From: Bacteroides ilei | GTDB lineage: Bacteria; Bacteroidota; Bacteroidia; Bacteroidales; Bacteroidaceae | Reading direction: 5' to 3' | Length of the DNA stretch: 64,000 bases | Assembly (NCBI RefSeq): GCF_900128495.1 | Contig: NZ_LT635801.1 | Span: 2,597,083-2,661,082 of the forward strand | In this document: positions 17,645-28,103 of the stretch, in pieces | Layout: each line of letters begins with the position of its first letter | Position numbering within the stretch: the stretch's first letter is position 1 | Notes under the pieces: model-generated | What the model saw: the letters and a program-made list of their open reading frames with translations, nothing else | Database searches by the model: none | What the model was told of the DNA's origin: nothing | Translations under genes and position numbers: made by a program

Positions 17645-19126
17645 TTAATGTATTAATTGTGAAATGATTGGTTCAACACTGCCGCTGATAACATGGCTTA
17701 CCCAATATGGGGCCAGTCCCAGACCGGCTACAGCAATGATCAGGCAGATAACGGCAAAGCGTTCGTCCCAGGTTGCGTCGGTCAGTTTCAGATGTTCCGG
17801 ATTCTTACAAGTTCCGTATAGGATTTTACCTACTACACGCAGAATGTAGACAGCGGTGATTACGATACTCATCGTTGCTACGATGGTGCATACACGGTGG
17901 AATGTATCCGGATTCTGGAATGATCCGACGAATACGGTCATTTCTGCGATGAATCCGCTCAAGCCTGGCAGACCCAGGTTGGCAAGACCGGCAATGACAT
18001 ATCCTACAGCCAGGAAAGGCATGATCTTCATCAGTCCGTTTAACTGGCGGATGTCTCGGGTGTGGGTGCGGCCGTAGATCATACCGATCAAGGCAAAGAA
18101 GAGGGCCGTCATCAATCCGTGGCTCAGCATTTGCAGGATAGCACCAGTTGCGCTGACTTTAGTCATCATCAGTAAGGCAAAAAGTACGAGGCCGCAATGG
18201 CTTACGGAAGAGTAGGCATTGATGTATTTCAGGTCGGTCTGTACCACTGCACTGAAGGCACCGTAAACGACCGAAATAGTAGTAAGAACCAGGAAGAAAT
18301 CTCCCCAGATAGCAGCTCCGGTAGGCATCAGGAACATGGCTATGCGGAAGCATCCGTAACCACCCAGTTTCATTAGTACACCTGCATGCAACATAGATAC
18401 TGCTGTAGGGGCTGAAGCGTGACCGTCAGGACTCCATGTATGGAACGGGAACAGGGCTCCCAGAACGCCGAATCCGAGGAATACCATCGGGAAGAATATG
18501 CGTTGCATTTCGGTAGGAATCTGATGCTTTACAATTTCCAGAATATTCATGGTTTCGGCTCCGGCACCATAGTAGATTCCGAGAATACCGATCAGCAGGA
18601 AGGCAGATCCTCCCATTAACATCAGGGTCAGTTTCATGGCTGCATATTCTTTCTTGCCGCTTCCCCAGACACCGATCAGCAGATACATTGGTATCAGTGC
18701 CACTTCATAAAACATGAACATGGTGAACAGGTCGGTCGAAATGAAGAAACCGAAAACACCGGTACTCAACAGAGTAAACCAAAGGAAATATTCTTTTGTC
18801 AACGGTTTCAGTTTCCATGAAGCGAATGTACCGGTAAATACGATGATGGAGCTCAGCAGCAGCATCACAACAGATATTCCGTCTACTCCGACTGAGTAGG
18901 CGATGTTCAGTGGGGCGTACCAGGTGATACTGTCGGTGAAAAGCATCTCATCAGTGGCACCTCCGTTACGTAATCCTATATAGGATATAGTCAGATAGGC
19001 AGCAAGAACCAGCAGAATGGATGATCCTGCCACCATTACTCCTCGAACCTGATTGACGTTCCGGGCAATCCATAACCCGAGCAGCATCAGCAGAGGAATC
19101 AATACGAAAAGACTCAGTATATTCAT
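17645..19126 (-). CDS. nuoM: NADH-quinone oxidoreductase subunit M
   Basis: Membrane proton-pumping subunit of complex I. The 493-residue protein has about 14 spans and the block FPFHTWSPDGHASAPTAVSM plus LKYINAYSSVSH, which distinguish NuoM from NuoN and NuoL. The glutamate in the MFYEVALIPMYLLIG helix is a conserved proton-path residue in this family. The gene is placed between nuoL (63-base gap) and nuoN (9-base gap). Confidence 0.96.
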   Translation of the reverse strand: MNILSLFVLIPLLMLLGLWIARNVNQVRGVMVAGSSILLVLAAYLTISYIGLRNGGATDEMLFTDSITWYAPLNIAYSVGVDGISVVMLLLSSIIVFTGTFASWKLKPLTKEYFLWFTLLSTGVFGFFISTDLFTMFMFYEVALIPMYLLIGVWGSGKKEYAAMKLTLMLMGGSAFLLIGILGIYYGAGAETMNILEIVKHQIPTEMQRIFFPMVFLGFGVLGALFPFHTWSPDGHASAPTAVSMLHAGVLMKLGGYGCFRIAMFLMPTGAAIWGDFFLVLTTISVVYGAFSAVVQTDLKYINAYSSVSHCGLVLFALLMMTKVSATGAILQMLSHGLMTALFFALIGMIYGRTHTRDIRQLNGLMKIMPFLAVGYVIAGLANLGLPGLSGFIAEMTVFVGSFQNPDTFHRVCTIVATMSIVITAVYILRVVGKILYGTCKNPEHLKLTDATWDERFAVICLIIAVAGLGLAPYWVSHVISGSVEPIISQLIH

Positions 19127-19189
19127 TTTCTTGTTTACTTTTTCTTTTGGCGCGTCATTCCGGTTTTAGCGGATTGATGCATACCCTGG

Positions 19190-21079
19190 TTATACTAACA
19201 ATAATACGGCAGTAAGTACAATGATACCACCTAAGAACCACATGGTATAGCTTTGTACTTTTCCGCTCTGGATAGGCTGTACGGTTTCGCCGGCTGCATT
19301 TGTACACCAGGCCATGAAGTTCATGAACTGGTCGATAACATGACGGTCGAACCATGCCAGCGGAGTGGAAACGCAACGAAAAATGATCTTTTTGGTTACG
19401 AAGAGCCAGATCTCATCCATATAGAAGCGTTTGTAGGCAGCTCGATGCAAGGTGCTGAAGCGGCGTGCCAGCATTTCGGCAACCGGCTGTTTTTCGCGTG
19501 CATACATCCACGTAGCCAGAGCAATACCTATGATGGCAATGATGATGCTGGTTACGGCTACCTGTGTATTCAGGTGAATGTCGTATGATTCTCCGTTTGC
19601 GGAGATGAAGTGACCGAATGGGATAAATCCGGCAACAATAGTTACCAGGGCCAGAAACATCAGTGGGAATGTCATTGTAAGCGGACTTTCATGTGGCGTG
19701 TGTGCTGCATGGAGTTCCTTGTTTTCTTTGCCCCAGAAGATGCAGTAATATAGGCGGAACATATAGAATGCTGTCATTCCGGCAATGATGGCCATGATCC
19801 AGCCGATTACCGGGCTGAACTGGAAGCAGGCTGTCAATATTTCGTCTTTTGAGAAGAATCCGGAAAATGGAGGGATACCTGCAATGGCCAGACATGCGAT
19901 ACCGAATGTGATATGGGTGACAGGCATATATTTGTGCAGGCCTCCCATTGTTTCCATTTCGTTACTATGTACGGCATGGATGATACAACCGGCACCCAGG
20001 AACAGGAGAGCTTTGAACATGGCATGTGTAAACAAGTGGAACATACTGGCCATATATCCTAAGCCGCCTTCATGAGGATTCATAGCGGTGCATACGCCTA
20101 AAGCAACCATCATGAAGCCTATCTGTGAGATGGTAGAAAAGGCAAGGACACGTTTGATATCGCTTTGGGCACATGCAACCGATGCGGCATAGAAGGCTGT
20201 GAAGGCACCTATGTATGCCACCCAATGTAATGTTCCGGGAGCAAAGCCGATGAACAGCGGGAACATACGGGCTACCATATAGACACCGGCTACAACCATG
20301 GTGGCCGCATGGATCAATGCAGATACCGGAGTAGGGCCTTCCATGGCGTCGGGTAACCAGATATGTAACGGGAACATGGCGCTCTTACCGGCACCACCCA
20401 CAAACATCAGTCCTAAAGCCCAGGGTAAGACCATGCCGGCTTTCATGAGCTGTTCTTCACTCGGACTGAATGTGAAGGTCTGCATGTAATATCCGTAGAT
20501 CAGGATGCCAATCAGGAAACCTAAATCGGCGAAACGGGTTACGATAAAGGCCTTCTTACTGGCTGCGATAGCTTCCGGCTTGGTATAGTAGAAACCGATC
20601 AGCAGATAGGAAGATACACCTACCAGCTCCCAGAATACGTACATCTGGAAAATGTTTGTTGCGACAACCAGGCCTAACATGGAGAAGGTAAATAGAGAAA
20701 GGAAAGCGTAGTAGCGTTGGAATCCTTTCTCACCTTTCATATAGCCGAAGGAGTAGATGTGGACCATGAGTGACACGGTACTGATGACAACCAGCATCAT
20801 GACAGAAATGGGGTCCAGCATGATACCCATGTCGATGTGCAGTGAATTGGTGAACGGCAGCCATTCGATGTTCCACGGAGTAAGTGTAGCATACACTCCT
20901 TCGGCAGTACGTGGCGCCGTAAAATAGTTAAACGCAGTGAAATAACTCAGTACGGCCACCGCAGCAAGCGACAGGGTACCGATGAATCCCGCTACGCGAT
21001 GCTTCATATACATACCGGCCAGTCCCAGAATCAGGAAGCTCAGTACGGGAAGCAGAAGAATTAATATTGTATATTCCAT
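19190..21079 (-). CDS. nuoL: NADH-quinone oxidoreductase subunit L
   Basis: Largest membrane subunit of complex I, with antiporter-like helices and the long lateral helix at the C-terminus. At 629 residues it is normal. The FPLHIWLPDAMEGPTPVSALIH block and IKRVLAFSTISQIGFMM are diagnostic of NuoL. The C-terminal part contains the amphipathic helix region and a final hydrophobic segment. The gene sits 32 bases after nuoK; its stop is followed by the widest gap of the operon (63 bases) before nuoM. Confidence 0.96.
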   Translation of the reverse strand: MEYTILILLLPVLSFLILGLAGMYMKHRVAGFIGTLSLAAVAVLSYFTAFNYFTAPRTAEGVYATLTPWNIEWLPFTNSLHIDMGIMLDPISVMMLVVISTVSLMVHIYSFGYMKGEKGFQRYYAFLSLFTFSMLGLVVATNIFQMYVFWELVGVSSYLLIGFYYTKPEAIAASKKAFIVTRFADLGFLIGILIYGYYMQTFTFSPSEEQLMKAGMVLPWALGLMFVGGAGKSAMFPLHIWLPDAMEGPTPVSALIHAATMVVAGVYMVARMFPLFIGFAPGTLHWVAYIGAFTAFYAASVACAQSDIKRVLAFSTISQIGFMMVALGVCTAMNPHEGGLGYMASMFHLFTHAMFKALLFLGAGCIIHAVHSNEMETMGGLHKYMPVTHITFGIACLAIAGIPPFSGFFSKDEILTACFQFSPVIGWIMAIIAGMTAFYMFRLYYCIFWGKENKELHAAHTPHESPLTMTFPLMFLALVTIVAGFIPFGHFISANGESYDIHLNTQVAVTSIIIAIIGIALATWMYAREKQPVAEMLARRFSTLHRAAYKRFYMDEIWLFVTKKIIFRCVSTPLAWFDRHVIDQFMNFMAWCTNAAGETVQPIQSGKVQSYTMWFLGGIIVLTAVLLLV

Positions 21080-21111
21080 GAGGATTTCTGTTAGTTTAAT
21101 TCATACTCGTG

Positions 21112-21429
21112 TTAACCTTTCAGGTCGGTAATATCATCGGTAAGTACTTGCTTGATATTACGGTATACATTAATGATGATAGCAATGGCAACAGCTGTTT
21201 CTGCGGCGGCTATGGCTATTCCGAACAGGCTGAAGAAATGTCCTTCCAATTCTCCCGGAAACAAATAGCGGTTGAATACGGCAAAGTTGATGTTGGTTGC
21301 ATTCAGCATGAGCTCAACCGAGATGAGCAATGCCAGCAGGTTCTTTCGAGTAAAGAAGCCATAGATTCCGCAAAACATCATTACAGTACTGATGACCAGG
21401 TAATGTATTACATGAATTTCTATTTCCAT
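21112..21429 (-). CDS. nuoK: NADH-quinone oxidoreductase subunit K
   Basis: Small membrane subunit of complex I, homologous to MrpC. The 105-residue protein has three spans with the conserved block LLALLISVELMLNATNINF; the embedded glutamates are part of the proton route in the family. The start lies two bases after the nuoJ stop, so translation is likely coupled. Confidence 0.95.
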   Translation of the reverse strand: MEIEIHVIHYLVISTVMMFCGIYGFFTRKNLLALLISVELMLNATNINFAVFNRYLFPGELEGHFFSLFGIAIAAAETAVAIAIIINVYRNIKQVLTDDITDLKG

Positions 21430-21431
21430 AC

Positions 21432-21962
21432 TTATTTTTCCTCCTCTTCTTTGTTTTTACGGGCGATAAGAATACCACCGATCATACATGCCAGTAATAA
21501 TACGCCTACAACTTCGAACGGCAGTACATACTGATATTTTCCGGTCCCGATCAGATCCAACCCGATTTCACGTGCTGGAAGTTCCTCTCCTTGCGGTATC
21601 ATGTTCAGGGCGAAACCGTTCGTGAAAACCAGGAAAAGTACCAGGGCTGCACCTATGAGGGTGGTGAGCAGTACGCTGACCAGCTTGGCTTTACCTATTT
21701 TGTATTTCATATTCTTGTCCGACTGGGTCAGCAGGATTGAAAATACATAAAGTACTACGATACCTCCGGCGTAGACCATCAACTGGACGGCTCCCAGAAA
21801 GGTATATCCCAGGATACCGTAAATGGCTCCTGTTCCGAACAGCACAAACAGCAGGTAAGTAGCGGCGCGCAGAATTTTACCTGTCGTTACAGATAATATT
21901 GAGCAGACCATGATAGCGGCAGCTACTACATAGAATACGATTTCTTGAAGTGTTATTCCCAT
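21432..21962 (-). CDS. nuoJ: NADH-quinone oxidoreductase subunit J
   Basis: Membrane subunit of complex I with five predicted spans in 176 residues. The FLGAVQLMVYAGGIVVLYVF block is the family hallmark and forms the pi-bulge helix in solved structures. A charged KNKEEEEK tail ends the protein. It lies 7 bases after nuoI and 2 bases before nuoK. Confidence 0.95.
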   Translation of the reverse strand: MGITLQEIVFYVVAAAIMVCSILSVTTGKILRAATYLLFVLFGTGAIYGILGYTFLGAVQLMVYAGGIVVLYVFSILLTQSDKNMKYKIGKAKLVSVLLTTLIGAALVLFLVFTNGFALNMIPQGEELPAREIGLDLIGTGKYQYVLPFEVVGVLLLACMIGGILIARKNKEEEEK

Positions 21963-21969
21963 ATTCTTT

Positions 21970-22437
21970 TTATTTAGCTAATGTTGAACCTTCATGGTTC
22001 AGTGTCATGACGAGTTTCTCTTTTTCGAACACCGCGTTTTCAAAGTCGTTGGTGAATTCGATGGCGTGGTGCGGACATGCATTTGTGCACAACTGGCAGA
22101 ACATGCAGGATCCGAGATTATATTCGTATTTCACTAGAACCTTTTTCTTTTTTCCTTCTTCGTCTTCACGCATTTCCGAAACTACTTTGATGGTTCCGTT
22201 CGGGCAAGCCATCTGGCAAAGTCCGCAGGCAATGCAGTGGTGATGGTTTTCTGCATCGTGGATCATTACCAACCGTCCACGATGACGTTCCGGGATATGA
22301 AGTGTCGTATGGCGGTTCTCGGGATATTGTTCGGTAACCTTCGGCTGCCAGAAAACTTTCATAGAGGTGCGCATGCCTATCAACAGGCTCTTGATGCCGG
22401 AAGCATATCCTTCTATATATTCTTTAAAATTACTCAT
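21970..22437 (-). CDS. nuoI: NADH-quinone oxidoreductase subunit I
   Basis: Peripheral-arm ferredoxin-like subunit of complex I carrying two [4Fe-4S] clusters (N6a and N6b). The binding motifs are CIACGLCQMACP and CMFCQLCTNACP. The sequence between has a lysine/glutamate-rich insert (EDEEGKKKK). Length is 155 residues. In complexes lacking NuoEFG this subunit and NuoB are the likely electron entry side. The gene lies 11 bases after nuoH. Confidence 0.95.
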   Translation of the reverse strand: MSNFKEYIEGYASGIKSLLIGMRTSMKVFWQPKVTEQYPENRHTTLHIPERHRGRLVMIHDAENHHHCIACGLCQMACPNGTIKVVSEMREDEEGKKKKVLVKYEYNLGSCMFCQLCTNACPHHAIEFTNDFENAVFEKEKLVMTLNHEGSTLAK

Positions 22438-22448
22438 AGCTGTTTATT

Positions 22449-23549
22449 TCAAAAAACTAAACCAAAAACTTTACAAATGGTCATCAGTAAAAGAACCAAT
22501 AGGGATGCCGGCATGAGGTATTTCCATTCCAGTGTCAGTACCTGGTCAATACGCAGACGCGGGAATGTCCAGCGGATCCACATAAGCAGGAATACGATGA
22601 AGAATGTTTTACCTACAAACCAGATAACTCCCGGGATATAGTCCATTACTGCGTTGAATCCGTCAAGTCCGGCTATATGGAACGGCATCCAGCCTCCCAG
22701 GAAAAGTGTAGTGGCGATACCTGCGGTGATGAACAAGTTCAGGTATTCGGCCAGGTAGAAGAAACCGAAGTGCATGCCGGAGTATTCGGTATGGTAACCG
22801 GCTGTCAGTTCCTGTTCCGCTTCGGCCAGGTCGAACGGGCCACGGTTCGCTTCAGCATTACCGGCAATCAGGTAGATGATGAAAGCGGCGATGGCAACAA
22901 TATGTCCTTTGAAGATGTTCCATCCGTTAGCCTGGGAAGTTACGATTTCCTGTATGTCCATTGTCCCGCTCATCATGACCATTGTCAGTACGGTAAGTCC
23001 GATAGACAGCTCATAGCTGATGATCATCGCACCGCTTCGTACCGCACCGATGATGGTGTATTTGCTGTTACTGCTCCAACCGGCCAGCAGGATTCCCAAC
23101 ACACCGATGGAAGATGCGGCCAGCACGAAGAATATACCGATATTCATGTGAAGTATTTCACCTCCTTTGTTCCATGGCAGACAGGAAAATGTCAGGATGG
23201 AAGCAAGGATTACGAGAAAAGGAGCCAGATTATAAAGGAAATGGTCGGAATTCTTTAATTCGATGATTTCCTTGGTCAGGATTTTCAATACGTCGGCAGG
23301 GACCTGGAGGAGACCTCCTTTACCGCCTACGCGGTTCGGGCCTATACGGCACTGGAATGCTGCACAGACCTTACGTTCCATGTATATGAGGACGATGGCA
23401 AGTACGGCATAGAGCACTAGTATAATCACGCCTACAACTAATCCTTCCAGGAAGATAGCCAACCCTTCGGGCATAACACTGCACAGGGCAGAATGGATAG
23501 CCATGAAAAGCGGCTGCAGGTTATAGTAATCTAAAAATGACTGGTTCAT
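22449..23549 (-). CDS. nuoH: NADH-quinone oxidoreductase subunit H
   Basis: Membrane subunit of complex I that helps form the quinone site. It has 366 residues and eight or more spans. The motifs [19 protein letters not shown] and [19 protein letters not shown] are diagnostic; the glutamate-rich loop faces the quinone channel in known structures. The last third contains [14 protein letters not shown], also conserved. The gene lies 20 bases after nuoCD. Confidence 0.97.
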   Translation of the reverse strand: MNQSFLDYYNLQPLFMAIHSALCSVMPEGLAIFLEGLVVGVIILVLYAVLAIVLIYMERKVCAAFQCRIGPNRVGGKGGLLQVPADVLKILTKEIIELKNSDHFLYNLAPFLVILASILTFSCLPWNKGGEILHMNIGIFFVLAASSIGVLGILLAGWSSNSKYTIIGAVRSGAMIISYELSIGLTVLTMVMMSGTMDIQEIVTSQANGWNIFKGHIVAIAAFIIYLIAGNAEANRGPFDLAEAEQELTAGYHTEYSGMHFGFFYLAEYLNLFITAGIATTLFLGGWMPFHIAGLDGFNAVMDYIPGVIWFVGKTFFIVFLLMWIRWTFPRLRIDQVLTLEWKYLMPASLLVLLLMTICKVFGLVF

Positions 23550-23569
23550 AATTTTTTTATTAAGATTAT

Positions 23570-25195
23570 TTATCTGTCAATGTCTGGCACTACATAGTCG
23601 AGTGTTGCACCGATTGCAATCAGGTCGGCTATTTTATTTCCTCTACAGGCTGTATCCATCGAATGAACCAGAGGAAGTCCTGTGGAGCGGTAGTGGAGAC
23701 GGTAGGGCGATTTGTCTCCATGGCTTTCGATCATGACCCCGAATTCGCCACGGCTGCTTTCAACCGATGCCGAGAAGTTGCCTTCCGGTAATTTGATGAT
23801 AGGTTTGGTCTTGACGCGGAATTCGCCTTCCGGAATATTGTCGATAAGTTGTTCAAGTATGTTGCAGGATTCCAGAATTTCATCCATACGGACCATGTAG
23901 CGGGCGAATGAATCGCCTTCCGTATAAAGGATTTCCTTGAAGTCGACTTTGTCGTACACCCCGTACGGATGGTGCTTGCGCACATCGTTGGCCCATCCGG
24001 AGGCTCTTCCGGTACCTCCTGTCGCGCCCAAGGAAATGACTTGTTCCTTAGTAAGTACTCCTACACCTTTCAGACGGGTTTCGGCAATGACGTTGCCTGT
24101 AAATATGTCATGGTAGTCTTTGATGACACTACGCATATGTTTGATGAACTCTTTTACTTTACGCTGGAAATCCGGATGCAGGTCGGCCTGTACACCACCT
24201 ATCATGTTATAATTCTGGATGAGGCGTCCTCCGGTAGTTTCTTCCAGAATATCGAGAACCATCTCACGTTCACGGAAGCCATAGAAGAACGGGGTAAGTC
24301 CACCCATATCCATTACGACGCAGGAGTAGAACAGCAAATGGGAGTCGATACGTTGCAGCTCGTCCATGATGGTACGTATATACTGTGCACGTTCCGAGAT
24401 TTCAATGCCGGCAGCCTTCTCGATACACATGCAGAGGGCGTGGCGGTTCTGGTTGGCACTCAGGTAGTCCAGACGGTCGGTCATGGCCAATGTCTGCGGA
24501 TATGTCAGACTTTCACTGATCTTTTCTACACCGCGGTGGATATATCCGCAGATCGGGTCAATCTTGCAGATTGTTTCTCCATCCAGTGAGGTACGCATAC
24601 GGAGTACTCCGTGGGTAGAAGGGTGCTGCGGACCTATATTGATCACGAAATCCTTCTGGTTGAAAAGAATGTTCTTCTTGTCGGCTATGGTTCCGTCCGG
24701 ATTCAGGTAATATTCGTCGGTCTCGTCGGCATTTTCTTCGTTTTCCATATTCAGCGGATTCGAATTCATGTCGTAATCTTTGCGGAGCGGATAACCTACC
24801 CAGTCCTCACGGAGGAAGATCCGTCGCATGTCCGGATGGTTCAGGAAGCGGATACCGAAGAAATCGTATACTTCACGCTCCTTGATTTCCGCTGTTTTCC
24901 ATAAGTCGTATACTGAAGGGATAAATGCATTTTCGCGGTCGGGTGTCAATGTTTTCAATACTACCCGTGCATATGTTTTGCTTGATTCCAGATAATAGAG
25001 TGCTCCCAGGCCGGCTTCTCCCCAATCCATACCTACTATGTCGCGTAAGTAGTCCATCGGCTCCTCTTTGTCGTGGCGTAACGCTTCCGCTACTTTACGG
25101 AAAGAGTCGACCGGGATGGTTATGACCGTTTCCCCTTGCCCGGTGATGGTTGCATCGGGAACCAGCTGTAATATTTTTTCTTGTATATTCATCAT
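23570..25195 (-). CDS. nuoCD: NADH-quinone oxidoreductase fused subunits C and D
   Basis: A single 541-residue protein joins NuoC (residues about 1-150, with the [12 protein letters not shown] motif) to NuoD (about 170-541, the 49-kDa [NiFe]-hydrogenase-like subunit). NuoD forms the quinone pocket with NuoB; its blocks [21 protein letters not shown] and the final DIVVPDIDR-like end are seen. The NuoCD fusion is known from E. coli and other lineages. It sits between nuoB (18-base gap) and nuoH. Confidence 0.96.
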   Translation of the reverse strand: MMNIQEKILQLVPDATITGQGETVITIPVDSFRKVAEALRHDKEEPMDYLRDIVGMDWGEAGLGALYYLESSKTYARVVLKTLTPDRENAFIPSVYDLWKTAEIKEREVYDFFGIRFLNHPDMRRIFLREDWVGYPLRKDYDMNSNPLNMENEENADETDEYYLNPDGTIADKKNILFNQKDFVINIGPQHPSTHGVLRMRTSLDGETICKIDPICGYIHRGVEKISESLTYPQTLAMTDRLDYLSANQNRHALCMCIEKAAGIEISERAQYIRTIMDELQRIDSHLLFYSCVVMDMGGLTPFFYGFREREMVLDILEETTGGRLIQNYNMIGGVQADLHPDFQRKVKEFIKHMRSVIKDYHDIFTGNVIAETRLKGVGVLTKEQVISLGATGGTGRASGWANDVRKHHPYGVYDKVDFKEILYTEGDSFARYMVRMDEILESCNILEQLIDNIPEGEFRVKTKPIIKLPEGNFSASVESSRGEFGVMIESHGDKSPYRLHYRSTGLPLVHSMDTACRGNKIADLIAIGATLDYVVPDIDR

Positions 25196-25213
25196 ATGTA
25201 ATAATCGGCTAAA

Positions 25214-25804
25214 TTATTTTTCTTCTTTCGGTTCTTCTTTCTGGCGGTTGGCGCCCAGGAATTTCTCTACTTTTATTTTGCGCTGCAACTGCATCATTCC
25301 GTAATAGAATGCTTCCGGGCGTGGAGGACATCCGGGAATAAATACATCTACAGGGATAATCTTGTCGATACCGTTTACTACATGGTATGATTTGATAAAC
25401 GGGCCTCCGGAGATTGTACAACCTCCTACGGCAACTACATATTTAGGTTCGGCCATCTGGTCATAAAGACGTTTCAGTACCGGAGCCATCTTGTAGGTAA
25501 TGGTACCCATAACCATGATGAGGTCTGCCTGGCGGGGGGAGTTACGTGTTACTTCAAAACCGAACCGTGCCATATCGTAGCGGGCGGCGCCCAAAGCCAT
25601 GAATTCTATTGCACAGCAGCTGGTACCGAAGTTCAATGTCCAGAGGGAGTTGCTCCGTCCCCAGTTGATCACTTCGTCTATGGTGCTGAGTATGATTCCT
25701 GCGCCGTCACGGTTCAGCTCGTCGACCATTCTTTCAAGATAGTCGTTGTTCTTGAATTCATCGTACTCCATTGAACGGATAGCGGTACGTTTCTTTACTT
25801 CCAT
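25214..25804 (-). CDS. nuoB: NADH-quinone oxidoreductase subunit B
   Basis: Peripheral subunit of complex I holding the terminal [4Fe-4S] cluster N2 next to quinone. Cluster ligands appear in [17 protein letters not shown] and PGCPPRPE. I place the start at ATG 25804 (196-197 residues), overlapping the end of nuoA by 10 bases. The frame stays open upstream to 25915, but that extension would run through nuoA and has no NuoB similarity. A lysine/glutamate-rich tail ends the protein. Confidence 0.95.
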   Translation of the reverse strand: MEVKKRTAIRSMEYDEFKNNDYLERMVDELNRDGAGIILSTIDEVINWGRSNSLWTLNFGTSCCAIEFMALGAARYDMARFGFEVTRNSPRQADLIMVMGTITYKMAPVLKRLYDQMAEPKYVVAVGGCTISGGPFIKSYHVVNGIDKIIPVDVFIPGCPPRPEAFYYGMMQLQRKIKVEKFLGANRQKEEPKEEK

Positions 25805-26145
25805 TCCAGCGCTCCTTTCTTCCAGGCATAAGCCAGGCCTAAAATTAATACCACCAGGAAGAAGCCGATGCATACCAATGCATATGTTCCTACTTCCTGT
25901 ACAACTACAGCCCACGGGAACAGGAATACGGTTTCAATGTCGAACATCAGGAAGAGGATGGCAAAAAGGTAGTAACCTACCTTGAACTGCACCCAGCTCT
26001 TGCCTCGGGTCGGAATACCGCATTCATACGGCTCACCTTTCTGCGGATTGGTTGAGCGCGGGGCAATCAGTTTTGCAATCGTCATGGCCGCAACAACCAA
26101 TGCAATGGCTGTAAGAATAACTACAACTAAAAATGTAAAAAACAT
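25795..26145 (-). CDS. nuoA: NADH-quinone oxidoreductase subunit A
   Basis: Small membrane subunit of complex I with three spans in 116 residues. The loop block [13 protein letters not shown] and the following [14 protein letters not shown] carry the conserved acidic residues and cysteine of the family. It is the first gene of the operon; the genes continue without E, F or G. No clear promoter is seen in the 96 bases upstream. Confidence 0.95.
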   Translation of the reverse strand: MFFTFLVVVILTAIALVVAAMTIAKLIAPRSTNPQKGEPYECGIPTRGKSWVQFKVGYYLFAILFLMFDIETVFLFPWAVVVQEVGTYALVCIGFFLVVLILGLAYAWKKGALEWK

Positions 26146-26184
26146 ATATAATTTTAATTTGAATGATTCAAAAAATAAGATACC

Positions 26185-26209
26185 TGCCGATAAAACGCTT
26201 TTACCGGCA
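26185..26209 (-). terminator. Hairpin between the 133-aa gene and nuoA
   Basis: On the minus strand TGCCGGTAAAA pairs with TTTTATCGGCA (one G-U pair), followed at some distance by a T-rich stretch. It could end the small upstream transcript or sit in the nuo leader. Confidence 0.4.
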
Positions 26210-26241
26210 TACGATTGTGTTTATTGGATGGAATCAGATTT

Positions 26242-26643
26242 CTAGATTATGATATGTTCCAGCAGATAGATATAATTGCAGGAGTGTCTCCTGGCGGCAT
26301 ACGGAGGGTAATATGCCTTGCCGGTCGTGTATGAAGGGGATAAGTCTATGGTTATGAGGGGCGACGTTGTAGTATATAACGTTGATTTTGTGTTGTATGT
26401 GTCAGGATGGGGAATTGATACCGTTTGAACCGGCTGGTTGGAGTTCTTTTGAAGAAGAAGGTATTCAATAGTCTTTGTCAGAGGATCCTGCGGAGATTCG
26501 AATTGTGCTTGTGGGGATACTGGAGTATTCTGACAAGCCTGTTTGGAGCCTGCCGGATCCGATGTGTTGAAAGAAAGCCCTATAATAAGATTCATTATAA
26601 GGATCAGAACGAAAATTATAATAGTCTCAGTCCGTTTACCCAT
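26242..26643 (-). CDS. Small membrane-anchored protein of unknown function (133 aa)
   Basis: I do not recognise a family. The N-terminus (TETIIIFVLILIMNLIIGL) is one strong hydrophobic segment, so the protein is anchored in the inner membrane with a short cytoplasmic tip. The rest is rich in Ser, Thr, Pro and Gln and looks disordered, with a Tyr/Pro-rich end. A TATCTTTG element (26667-26674, minus strand) about 25 bases before the ATG fits a promoter. It lies between trkA and nuoA on the same strand. It may be a genuine orphan gene or a non-functional frame; I favour the former slightly. Confidence 0.5.
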   Translation of the reverse strand: MGKRTETIIIFVLILIMNLIIGLSFNTSDPAGSKQACQNTPVSPQAQFESPQDPLTKTIEYLLLQKNSNQPVQTVSIPHPDTYNTKSTLYTTTSPLITIDLSPSYTTGKAYYPPYAARRHSCNYIYLLEHIII

Positions 26644-26666
26644 GTCGCACCTATTGAAAAACGCTG

Positions 26667-26674
26667 CAAAGATA
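26667..26674 (-). promoter_or_regulatory. -7 box before the 133-aa gene
   Basis: TATCTTTG on the minus strand matches TAnnTTTG. No TTTG is seen at the right distance upstream. Confidence 0.35.
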
Positions 26675-26762
26675 GTAATTTTTTTCGGTCGGTGAGGGGC
26701 ATATATATAATAAAAAATGTCAGAATTGTCATGTCATGTTAAAAAGTTACCGGGCATTTATG

Positions 26763-28103
26763 TCAGTTGAAGAATTTTTCCAGCTTCTTTATCATCATGC
26801 CCAGGCAGAAAACCACTACGTGGTCGTTTTCCTGAATCGTTGTATTACCGGTTACCAGGATTCCTTCTCCATTACGGATCAGTCCTCCGATTGTAGCTCC
26901 TTTCGGAAGTCCGGCATCCTTGACCTGGCAGCGGGTGATCCGGGCATTAGGCTTGACTACAAACTCGGCTACATCGGCGTTGGCGAAAGTGAGGCATTTC
27001 ACGTTAGATACGTCTGCATCCAGCATCATCTGGTAAATGTGGCTGGCGGCTATGAATTTCTTATTGATGACGGTACCGATATCCAGACTTTCGGCCATGC
27101 TGATATAATCGACATTTTCCACTTCGGCCACAGTTTTGCTGACACCCAGACGTTTGGCTGCCAGACAAGCCAGAATGTTGGTTTCGGAGCTGCCGGTCAG
27201 GGCCACGAAAGCTTCCGTATTCTTGATGCCTTCTTCCATCAGCAGTTCCATGTCACGTCCGTCACCGTTGATGATCATGACATCATTGTCTACCAGTTCC
27301 GTCAGGCGGTTGCAGCGGTTAATGTCACATTCAATGATTTTGCTGCGCATATATTCGGGCATATACTGGACGGTCCGGACGGCTATCCGGCTTCCTCCCA
27401 TTATCATGACATTCCGGATATCGGCATAGTTTTCCTTACCGGCAATTTTCCGTATGTAGGGAATGTATTTTTTAGTTGTGGTGAAATATACGATATCGTA
27501 TAGCTGTATGACATCGTCACCGCGTGGGATGATGGTTTCGTTGCCACGCTTTATGGCGACAATATGGAACGGGATGTTTCTTCCTCCCAGTTCATGTAAA
27601 GGTACGTTCAGGATTTCGGCGCTTTCACGCATTTTGGTTCCCAGTAGGACCAAAGCTCCGCCGGCAAATTCCCACCATTGCCGTATCCAGCTCATTTTCA
27701 CGGCGTCGACAATGTCTTTGGCCGCCAGCAGTTCGGGGTAAATCAGAGAGTCGACTCCCAGTTTGGCGAAAAACTCCTTGTGCTTGGGCAGCAGGTATTC
27801 ATAATTGTCGATACGGGCTACTGTTTTCTTGGCACCCAGGCTGGTCGCAAGCATACATGCTGTCATATTCTGACTTTCATTGGGGGTAACGGCTATGAAC
27901 AGGTCGGCTCCGGCCACTCCTGCCTCTTTCAGTCCTGATATGGATGTGGGCGACAGGTTGACTGTCATCAGATCGAAGTTGTTACCCATGCGGCTGAGCT
28001 TTTCTTCATCTTCATCCATCAGAATGATGTCCTGTTTTTCTCCAGACAGAAGTTTGGCCAAATGGGTGCCGACGTTTCCGGCACCGGCAATGATTATTTT
28101 CAT
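26763..28103 (-). CDS. trkA: Trk potassium uptake regulatory subunit TrkA
   Basis: Cytoplasmic NAD(H)-binding gating subunit of the Trk potassium channel. The 446-residue protein has two RCK units: the first begins [18 protein letters not shown], and a second nucleotide-binding half starts near [11 protein letters not shown]; each is followed by a TrkA-C domain. The start overlaps the dxs stop by four bases, so the two are cotranscribed. The membrane partner TrkH is not next to it; the following gene is the small 133-aa protein and then nuo. Confidence 0.95.
   Translation of the reverse strand: MKIIIAGAGNVGTHLAKLLSGEKQDIILMDEDEEKLSRMGNNFDLMTVNLSPTSISGLKEAGVAGADLFIAVTPNESQNMTACMLATSLGAKKTVARIDNYEYLLPKHKEFFAKLGVDSLIYPELLAAKDIVDAVKMSWIRQWWEFAGGALVLLGTKMRESAEILNVPLHELGGRNIPFHIVAIKRGNETIIPRGDDVIQLYDIVYFTTTKKYIPYIRKIAGKENYADIRNVMIMGGSRIAVRTVQYMPEYMRSKIIECDINRCNRLTELVDNDVMIINGDGRDMELLMEEGIKNTEAFVALTGSSETNILACLAAKRLGVSKTVAEVENVDYISMAESLDIGTVINKKFIAASHIYQMMLDADVSNVKCLTFANADVAEFVVKPNARITRCQVKDAGLPKGATIGGLIRNGEGILVTGNTTIQENDHVVVFCLGMMIKKLEKFFN

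Noticed and set aside
25805..25915. Upstream extension of nuoB
   Set aside because: The extra 37 codons overlap nuoA and have no similarity to NuoB N-termini; ATG 25804 fits the family.
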